Position numbers and translations under genes: made by a program. Of a stretch of 8,856 bases of DNA, positions 1 to 4,891 are shown one piece after another; within the stretch, counting starts at the first letter, position 1; every line of letters begins with the position of its first letter. The stretch is from Actinomycetes bacterium (lineage in GTDB: Bacteria; Actinomycetota; Acidimicrobiia; Spongiisociales; UBA5794). The stretch covers positions 1-8,856 of the forward strand of contig JAMBLK010000205.1 in NCBI GenBank assembly GCA_023336855.1, written 5' to 3'. The notes under the pieces were generated by a model, which saw only the letters and a program-made list of their open reading frames with translations, was not told the DNA's origin and ran no database searches.

Positions 1-2
1 TC

Positions 3-161
3 ATCAGCGTCGGCATCCCCGGATCGCTGATGAGCGCCTACGCGCTCGAGTTCGGCGGCCCGCTGACCGCAGAAGAGATCGACGGCCTGACGACCTATCT
101 GAGAAGCTGGGAAGAAGACGCTCCGGAGAATCCAGAGTGGCGAGCCTGCTGCGGTCCGTAG
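3..161 (+). CDS. C-type cytochrome, C-terminal fragment (5' end outside window)
   Basis: Only the last 52 residues are present, in frame from base 3 to a TAG at 159-161. The tail contains GIPGSLMSAYALEFGGPLT followed by EEIDGLTTYLRSWE. This is the usual end of class I-like cytochrome c domains: a Met in a G-x-M-x-x-Y loop (residue 10 of the fragment) that would be the sixth haem ligand, then the C-terminal helix with the TYLRSW signature. The CxxCH haem site would lie upstream and is not visible, so the haem assignment rests on the tail alone. After the helix comes a short acidic extension ending RACCGP, with two adjacent cysteines, which is unusual. The gene converges on the copper-chaperone cluster. 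With a ba3 oxidase nearby, a role as electron carrier or as part of a respiratory complex is plausible, but this is inference. Confidence 0.72.
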   Translation: MSVGIPGSLMSAYALEFGGPLTAEEIDGLTTYLRSWEEDAPENPEWRACCGP

Positions 162-260
162 TCCGTAGTCGGTAGTCGGTAGTCGGTAGTAGCGCCCGTA
201 GTCCGTAGCTGGTGGCTGGTGGCTGGCAGCTGGTGGCTGGCAGCCGGCAGCTGGCAGCTG
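158..260. repeat. Heptanucleotide tandem repeat array (GTAGTCS / GYRGCYG units)
   Basis: The stretch is made of 7-bp units in strict register. Five units occupy 158-192: GTAGTCC, three GTAGTCG, and GTAGTAG. After a 5-bp break (CGCCC, 193-197), nine more run from 198 to 260 and drift from GTAGTCC through GTAGCTG and GTGGCTG to GCAGCTG and GCAGCCG. The first unit contains the stop codon of the upstream cytochrome gene, and the last ends 8 bp before the stop codon of the convergent copper-chaperone gene. The second half contains short self-complementary pieces such as GGCTG-G-CAGCC and CAGCTG, so it could fold on either strand. It looks like slippage-type repeat growth in a convergent intergenic gap. 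It is not a CRISPR array because the units are too short and there are no spacers. Confidence 0.9.
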
Positions 261-268
261 GCGACTCC

Positions 269-706
269 CTAGCCTTCTCGAATCTCTGCGTCTACCGTCT
301 GCATCTCTGCGACTTCGAACGTGAGCGTGACCGGGATGATGTCGCCGACCTTGAACTCGATGTCCTTGTTGATGCACATGATGTGGTAGCCGCCCGGTGC
401 CAGCGACGCTTCACCGCCGGCGGGGATCTCGATACCACCTTCGGCCTGTTGCATCCTCATGACACCGTCGGTCACGATCGTTTGATGAAGCTCCGTGGCG
501 CCGCACACGGATGCGTAGGCAGCCACCAGTCGGTCGTCGACGTCGCTTCCCTCGATCGTCATGTAGAACGCACCGTTGCTGGCCGCCATCGGTGATGAGC
601 GCCCCCACGGATCGTCCACAACGATGCCCTCGCTCCCTGTGCCGCTGCAGGCTCCCGCTACCAGCGACAGTGCCAGCGTGGCCGAAGCCAGCGTTCGCTT
701 CTTCAT
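269..706 (-). CDS. pcuC: PCuAC-type periplasmic copper chaperone, lipoprotein
   Basis: This 145-residue protein carries a signal peptide with lipobox LVAGAC, so Cys20 would be lipidated and the mature protein held on the outer face of the membrane. The copper site of the PCuAC (DUF461) family is visible: His74, Met83/Met85, then His108-x-Met110 in the typical GGYHIM loop. His74 to Met85 has the family's ten-residue gap, while Met85 to His108 is 22 residues, one more than the usual 21. Family members bind Cu(I) and deliver it to the CuA centre of cytochrome oxidase, often together with SCO proteins. That fits here, since the SCO gene ends only 25 bp upstream on the same strand. A purine-rich AGAGGAG lies about 8 nt before the ATG. 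Family and length are well matched; the exact target (the ba3 oxidase CuA site) is inferred from context. Confidence 0.93.
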   Translation of the reverse strand: MKKRTLASATLALSLVAGACSGTGSEGIVVDDPWGRSSPMAASNGAFYMTIEGSDVDDRLVAAYASVCGATELHQTIVTDGVMRMQQAEGGIEIPAGGEASLAPGGYHIMCINKDIEFKVGDIIPVTLTFEVAEMQTVDAEIREG

Positions 707-731
707 CTCGTACTCTCCTCTTCTCGAGACC

Positions 732-1340
732 TCAACGAAGGAAGAAGCCCAGGTCCGCAGCCAGCTCCTCAGCCGTTCCCTCGAACGGGAGCACCAGCTT
801 CAGATAACCGTCCTTGTCGACGACCATGACCGTCGCTGTGTGGTTGACCAGATAACCCGTCGCTTCCGAGCCTTCAGCGGCCTCGTAGTAGACGCCATAC
901 ACCGTGGCGATCCGGTCGATGGCATCGGTGTCGCCGGTGACACCGATGAACGTCGGGTTGAAGTGAGCCATGTACTCCTCGAGGATCTCGGGCGTGTCAC
1001 GCCCGGGATCGACTGAGATCATGATCACCTGGACTTCTTCGGCTTTGTCACCGAGGATGTCCATCGCTCGATCGAGCTTGGACAGCGTGATCGGGCAGAC
1101 ATCCGGGCAGAACGTGTAACCGAAGTACAGCACCACGACCTTCCCCTCGTAGTCGCTCAGACGTACGGTGCTCCCGTTCGGACCGTTGAGCTCGACGGAG
1201 GGAGCCGCCTGGTTCGACTGGATCGTCTGGCCGTGGAACGAGTAAGGGACGAATCGGGGGAGGACGAAGAAGTACGCGACGGCGACGACAACCACGACGC
1301 CGGCGATCGCTGCGATGATGCTCTTGAGTGTTCGTGTCAT
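732..1340 (-). CDS. sco1: SCO1/SenC family copper metallochaperone
   Basis: The 202-residue protein has one N-terminal membrane anchor (about residues 7-27, a run of I, A and V) and then a thioredoxin-fold SCO domain outside the membrane. The copper-binding set is complete: CPDVC with Cys78 and Cys82, and the distal His167 in VNHTATVMVVD. The FGYTFCPD and ISVDPGRDTPE stretches are also typical. SCO proteins help assemble CuA in oxidase subunit II, as copper donors or thiol reductants. The start codon overlaps the stop of the preceding gene in an ATGA (1337-1340) with no clear Shine-Dalgarno of its own, so translational coupling to the upstream SCO-like gene is likely. The copper-chaperone lipoprotein follows 25 bp downstream, making a three-gene copper-assembly operon. 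Confidence 0.94.
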   Translation of the reverse strand: MTRTLKSIIAAIAGVVVVVAVAYFFVLPRFVPYSFHGQTIQSNQAAPSVELNGPNGSTVRLSDYEGKVVVLYFGYTFCPDVCPITLSKLDRAMDILGDKAEEVQVIMISVDPGRDTPEILEEYMAHFNPTFIGVTGDTDAIDRIATVYGVYYEAAEGSEATGYLVNHTATVMVVDKDGYLKLVLPFEGTAEELAADLGFFLR

Positions 1341-2008
1341 GGGTAGCAGAGGAAGAGATGTGCGGCTTCGTAGGCGAGTCCGGCAGCGCCGTGGGCATTC
1401 CGGATTTCCTCGGTGAGGATATCAAGGTGATGGATGATCTTGTCCGCGTCCGATTTCAGAGTCTGGTACTCGTACTCACCGCGAATGACTCCCCAACCGT
1501 CGACGAGAATCAGGGTCGGGTCGAACTTGAAGCTCCCGTCGTCCTGCTTCTCGTACCAGACTCTGAAACCGGCCTTGACCACGTTCGCTAGGTGGGCCTC
1601 TTCACCCGTCACGAATCGCCACTGGTCGCCGTCCGCACCGAACGTGTCGGCTTGTTCGGCAAGGACCTCGGTGGTGTCGGTCTCCGGGTCGAACGAGATC
1701 GTGACGAACCGGAAGTCGGTGTCGCCCAGGTCCACCTCTCCGAGACGCTCATGCACCTCGGTCATCGTTTCGTCGATCCCTGCACAGTCTTCCTCGCAGC
1801 CGCTGTGTCGGAACGTGTAGAGAACGATGTCGCCGCGAACGTCTTCCGACGTGAACGACTGCCCCTGCTGGTCTTCGAGCAGGTAGCCGGGAGACAGACG
1901 AACCCGCGGTAGGACCTGAATCGGCTCGAAGATGGCGAACGCCATCACACCCAAAACGAGCACCACACCCGGAATCCCGATCCACCACGCGAGCTTGCGC
2001 GACCTCAC
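1337..2008 (-). CDS. SCO-like thioredoxin-fold membrane protein lacking the copper His
   Basis: I place the start at the GTG at 2008, giving 223 residues. GGAGGG (2015-2020) sits 6 nt upstream, and the protein then begins with a short basic end and a membrane anchor (about residues 6-27). The open frame continues further upstream, but that part would run into the divergent gene. The domain resembles SCO/SenC: GYLLEDQQG, YTFRHSGCEEDC with Cys71 and Cys75 in CxxxC spacing, ISFDPETDTTEVLAEQA, then a C-terminal LILVDGWG strand. Where SCO proteins carry the third copper ligand (His before the LVVD strand), this protein reads KFDPTLILVD, so the His is missing. It may act as a thiol-disulfide reductase for CuA or SCO cysteines rather than a copper donor; that role is inference. 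The tail is unusual, with HH at 193-194 and a Cys at 221. It is first in the operon and overlaps SCO1 by 4 bp. Confidence 0.85.
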   Translation of the reverse strand: MRSRKLAWWIGIPGVVLVLGVMAFAIFEPIQVLPRVRLSPGYLLEDQQGQSFTSEDVRGDIVLYTFRHSGCEEDCAGIDETMTEVHERLGEVDLGDTDFRFVTISFDPETDTTEVLAEQADTFGADGDQWRFVTGEEAHLANVVKAGFRVWYEKQDDGSFKFDPTLILVDGWGVIRGEYEYQTLKSDADKIIHHLDILTEEIRNAHGAAGLAYEAAHLFLCYP

Positions 2009-2014
2009 GAACCA

Positions 2015-2020
2015 CCCTCC
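2015..2020 (-). promoter_or_regulatory. Shine-Dalgarno that fixes the GTG start of the SCO-like gene
   Basis: On the minus strand this reads GGAGGG with 6 nt to the GTG at 2008-2006. It is the strongest ribosome-binding signal in the reading frame and immediately precedes the membrane-anchor sequence. It supports a start at 2008 rather than the far-upstream ATG of the same open frame. Confidence 0.7.
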
Positions 2021-2045
2021 AACCCGGCACGATCGCGGCCGGCCA

Positions 2046-2051
2046 TATACT
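2046..2051 (+). promoter_or_regulatory. Possible -10 hexamer (TATACT) in the divergent intergenic gap
   Basis: The 73-bp gap between the divergent SCO-like gene and the + strand lipoprotein gene contains CATATACTG, the only AT-rich island there. On the + strand TATACT matches five of six positions of the consensus TATAAT and lies about 31 bp before the GTG at 2082. On the minus strand the same island gives TATATG, so it could serve the SCO operon. No convincing -35 box accompanies it in either direction. Confidence 0.3.
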
Positions 2052-2081
2052 GCGGTAGCGTACCCACCTGCGGAAAGTCTC

Positions 2082-2519
2082 GTGCTCAGCGTCGCACACC
2101 CAAAACGCCTCTCGTCACTGATCGTCGCGCTCGTTGTGATCGGCACGGCTTGTGCCTTCCCGCAACAAGGCACCGTCTCGATCGAGAACCTCGAAGGCTC
2201 CTACTACGTCAACGGGACCGATGACATGGACGTCGAGTACGGAGGCCGTCTCGAGATCACGCGGGGAGACCAACCGGACCGCTACGCGATGCAGTGGATC
2301 ATCACGGGGAGCGTCCAGTTGGGCACGGGCGTCAGGAACGGCGACCGACTCGAGGGCACGTGGTCGACCGTCGACGGTCTCGCCGATCGAGACGACACCG
2401 ATCCGCCGAGCGGAACGATCCGCTACACGATCTCTTCTGACGGGACCCTCAACGGCACGCGAACGTTCGACGGACGGGACACGACCGGCACCGAGGAGGC
2501 CTTCCCGGTCCTGCCCTGA
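2082..2519 (+). CDS. Small beta-rich putative lipoprotein of unknown function
   Basis: I choose the GTG at 2082, giving 145 residues, because it directly precedes a basic, then hydrophobic signal sequence (KRLSSLIVALVVIGTAC). The frame stays open upstream but only as shadow of the divergent gene. Cys24 follows IGTA, an imperfect lipobox with Gly at -3, so lipidation is likely but not certain. The mature part is acidic and rich in G, T, D and Y, with alternating motifs (EGSYYVNGTD, YGGRLEITRG, YAMQWIITGS, GDRLEGTWST, GTIRYTISSDGTLNGT). This pattern suggests an all-beta, lipocalin- or beta-sandwich-like fold on the outer cell surface. I recognise no catalytic residues and no named family. A weak GGAAAG precedes the start. 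It is the only complete + strand gene in the window, between two respiratory clusters, so a link to respiration is only by location. Confidence 0.72.
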   Translation: MLSVAHPKRLSSLIVALVVIGTACAFPQQGTVSIENLEGSYYVNGTDDMDVEYGGRLEITRGDQPDRYAMQWIITGSVQLGTGVRNGDRLEGTWSTVDGLADRDDTDPPSGTIRYTISSDGTLNGTRTFDGRDTTGTEEAFPVLP

Positions 2520-2524
2520 GGATG

Positions 2525-2542
2525 GGCCGGCACCGACCGGCC
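2525..2542. terminator. GC-rich hairpin between convergent genes, possible bidirectional terminator
   Basis: GGCCGG (2525-2530), a six-base loop CACCGA, and CCGGCC (2537-2542) form a perfect 6-bp stem. It lies entirely in the 31-bp gap between the stop codons of the + strand lipoprotein gene and the minus strand cytochrome b fusion gene. There is no U-tract on either side, so it is not a textbook intrinsic terminator, but stem-only terminators are common in high-GC actinobacteria. Position and symmetry support the call. Confidence 0.4.
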
Positions 2543-2550
2543 GACGGCGA

Positions 2551-4866
2551 CTACTCGAACGTCATCAGGAACGCCACGAGGTTGTCGATCTGCTCCTCGG
2601 TCAGGGCAGTCCCGAAATTCGGGGGCATCACGCCGGGCTCGAAACCGGACGCGACGTACACATCCGGATCGACGATCGACTGCCGTAGGTACTCCTCGGC
2701 GGTGAGACCGGGAACCGTCGCAGCGGCCCTCGCACCGATACCGTCGAAAGAGGGGCCGATGATCACCACGCCGGGGTCGAGTGAGTGACAGACCCGACAG
2801 CCGGTGTTGACGCCGAGGGTCCGCTCGAAGAACAGCGACTCCCCCGCCTCGGCGCTCGAGGCCGTCGGTGCGTCGATGTAGGCCAGATCGACGATCTCTC
2901 CTCGATCGACATCCACCGTGTCGTCGAGCAGAACGGTGAAGCGACTTCGATCGATGCGATCGTAGACGCGGATCAGCAGCGAGTACGTGCCCGGTTCGAT
3001 GGTGATGCGCTCGAGGGCGATCGATGCTTGCGTGCCGTCGACGCCCACGAGCGGATACGTCTCGTCGAGGATCGTCCCACCGTCGAGATCCACCGTCAGT
3101 CGGCTCGGGCCGCCGTCTCCGAGATCGGGATCCCCATCGAAACCGGCGAACACGGCACCGCCCTCGTGGTGGAGCGCGATCGACAGCACGGCGCCGTCGG
3201 TGTCGGCCGGTGAGAAGGGGAGGTTCGTCGCCGCGATGGAGAGAAGCGACACCACGAGAACGAGCAGACCGACCGGAATCAGATCCCTCCACGGCGGCGC
3301 CGGGTCGGGATCGGCATCCGCGTGTCGGCCGGGATGATCGAGTGCATCGATGAAGTCCGTGGGAGACACCCAGTCGGAACGTATCGGAGCATCTCCATAG
3401 GCCTTCTTGAGTCGCGGCACACGCTCCCGGTCGAGCCGCTCCTGGACCCAGGTGTTGCCCTCGCGGTTCGCACAGTCGGCGGGTGGGCATCCGACGAATT
3501 GAACGTCGCCTGCACCGGACTCCAGGGCCTCAACGGCCAGGCAGGTGTGGGCCATCCCCACGCACGGCAGCGGAATCACGTGGACCGTCTCGTCACCGTC
3601 CGTCGCGTCGATCGTTCCCGGCGGATCGGCGGCGCCATGCAGCGCGTGCCGCTCGCAGGTGAAGACGATCCGCGGCGACTCTCCGATCCCAGCGAGTCGC
3701 CGCACCTCCATCGAGAGGTCGTCGATCGGCTCTCCATCGAGCGACATCGCGTCGTCCGAGCAGCTCCCGATGCAGATGCCGCATGACACACACCGGTCCG
3801 GCACGAGGATGGCGATCTGACGGTACTTCCCGTCATCTCTCGCGACCATCTCGAGGGCGTCGTACGGGCAGTCGATGGCACACAGTGTGCAGCCCGTGCA
3901 GCGATCCGGGTCGATGAGGATCGGCTCGAAGGGCTCGCGACCCCCAACCCACGGGATGAGCGTCAATGCGACTCCGAACACGAGGAGACCGCCCCACACG
4001 AGGACGGGAGGGAGACTCAGCCCCGCGGGGAGGAGGAACAGATAGGAGGGATCGATCGGGAACGACGGCGGTATCCGGGTGTTGTCCAGCGGCGGGAGCA
4101 TGCCGAGGGGCCACAACAGCGAGACGACGACGATCGCCCCACCGACGATCGACATCCAGATGCGGGGCGGGAAGAGCAGCGGTCGGTTCAATCGCTTCAC
4201 GTGATACCAGAACAGGAGCCCGATCACGAGCGAGAGGACGATGTGAACGAGCAGCAGCAAGAGCAGGAACGGCCAGCCTGTTCCTGCGGCCGGCGTCAGG
4301 AGGTTGTCGAGGACGAAATCGAGTCCCGGTGTCGTGCCGTCGACGGCCCGTACGAAGATCTGATTGAGAACCTGGGCGCGCTCGTCCCAGATCAGCCAGT
4401 AGCCGGTCACACCGATGACCCAGACCATCGCCATCAGCCAGATGCCGGAGACCCAGGCGAGCCATCGGGCGCCGCGGAATCGATCTTGAACGAGCATGCG
4501 CCACCCGTGAAGCAGGGAGGTCACCACGAGCGCCACCGAGGCGTACCGGTGAACCGCCCGCATGATCCGGCCGATCAGGCTGCCTTCCAGTTGCGTGACC
4601 GCTACGTACGATGCTTCGAATCCGAATTGGAAGAACATCGTCAGGTAGGCACCGGTGATGAACACGATCACGAAGAGGAATACCGCGATCGTGCCGGTGT
4701 GATAGAGCGGGTTGAACCGCGCCGATCCGACGAGTCTGTCGACCGGCTGCTCGGAACGAATCGTCAGGCTCTCGAGTCGACGCAGCACGCTCCGCACCCG
4801 GTTGCGTGTGCGGAGCGTCCAGTTGACTGCCGGCCCATCCGGCACGCGAGGCCCGTCGGTGCTCAC
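2551..4866 (-). CDS. Fused cytochrome b / 2x[4Fe-4S] ferredoxin / FlpD-like / cytochrome c oxidoreductase
   Basis: This 771-residue protein starts at a GTG, 25 bp after subunit I. Residues 50-310 form a bc1/b6f-like cytochrome b: helices near 58-80, 106-125, 138-160, 198-222, 238-258 and 285-306, with haem-ligand pairs His106/His120 and His208/His222, both H-x13-H. The loop after the fifth helix reads PSYL (273-276) where bc complexes have the Qo motif PEWY. Then come two [4Fe-4S] sites: Cys323/326/329/333 and Cys359/362/365/369. Residues 398-505 resemble FlpD/MvhD, with Cys404, Cys435, Cys442, and GC-x4-C at 460/465 followed by an N-rich turn. A helix (529-548) leads to a beta-rich domain (556-667) and a cytochrome c domain with CRVCH (690-694) and Met747. 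The predicted topology puts the iron-sulfur part in the cytoplasm and haem c outside. Quinol- or ferredoxin-linked electron transfer to the oxidase is inferred; donor and acceptor are unknown. Confidence 0.9.
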   Translation of the reverse strand: MSTDGPRVPDGPAVNWTLRTRNRVRSVLRRLESLTIRSEQPVDRLVGSARFNPLYHTGTIAVFLFVIVFITGAYLTMFFQFGFEASYVAVTQLEGSLIGRIMRAVHRYASVALVVTSLLHGWRMLVQDRFRGARWLAWVSGIWLMAMVWVIGVTGYWLIWDERAQVLNQIFVRAVDGTTPGLDFVLDNLLTPAAGTGWPFLLLLLLVHIVLSLVIGLLFWYHVKRLNRPLLFPPRIWMSIVGGAIVVVSLLWPLGMLPPLDNTRIPPSFPIDPSYLFLLPAGLSLPPVLVWGGLLVFGVALTLIPWVGGREPFEPILIDPDRCTGCTLCAIDCPYDALEMVARDDGKYRQIAILVPDRCVSCGICIGSCSDDAMSLDGEPIDDLSMEVRRLAGIGESPRIVFTCERHALHGAADPPGTIDATDGDETVHVIPLPCVGMAHTCLAVEALESGAGDVQFVGCPPADCANREGNTWVQERLDRERVPRLKKAYGDAPIRSDWVSPTDFIDALDHPGRHADADPDPAPPWRDLIPVGLLVLVVSLLSIAATNLPFSPADTDGAVLSIALHHEGGAVFAGFDGDPDLGDGGPSRLTVDLDGGTILDETYPLVGVDGTQASIALERITIEPGTYSLLIRVYDRIDRSRFTVLLDDTVDVDRGEIVDLAYIDAPTASSAEAGESLFFERTLGVNTGCRVCHSLDPGVVIIGPSFDGIGARAAATVPGLTAEEYLRQSIVDPDVYVASGFEPGVMPPNFGTALTEEQIDNLVAFLMTFE

Positions 4867-4891
4867 GCCCGCAGGCTACTTCCCCGAACGA

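Noticed and set aside
158..260. CRISPR array or IS terminal repeats
   Set aside because: Units are 7 bp with no spacers, and no cas gene or transposase is nearby. It is a simple tandem repeat.
2009..2173. N-terminal extension of the SCO-like protein to the ATG at 2173
   Set aside because: The extension would overlap the start of the divergent lipoprotein gene, has no signal-like character, and ends exactly where a good GGAGGG plus GTG begins a membrane anchor.
2423..3490. A 355-codon minus strand open frame overlapping the fusion gene and the lipoprotein gene
   Set aside because: Arg/Gly-rich with no recognisable domain, and it runs across the convergent gap and into the opposite-strand gene. 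The fusion frame has clear Cys and haem motifs over the same bases.
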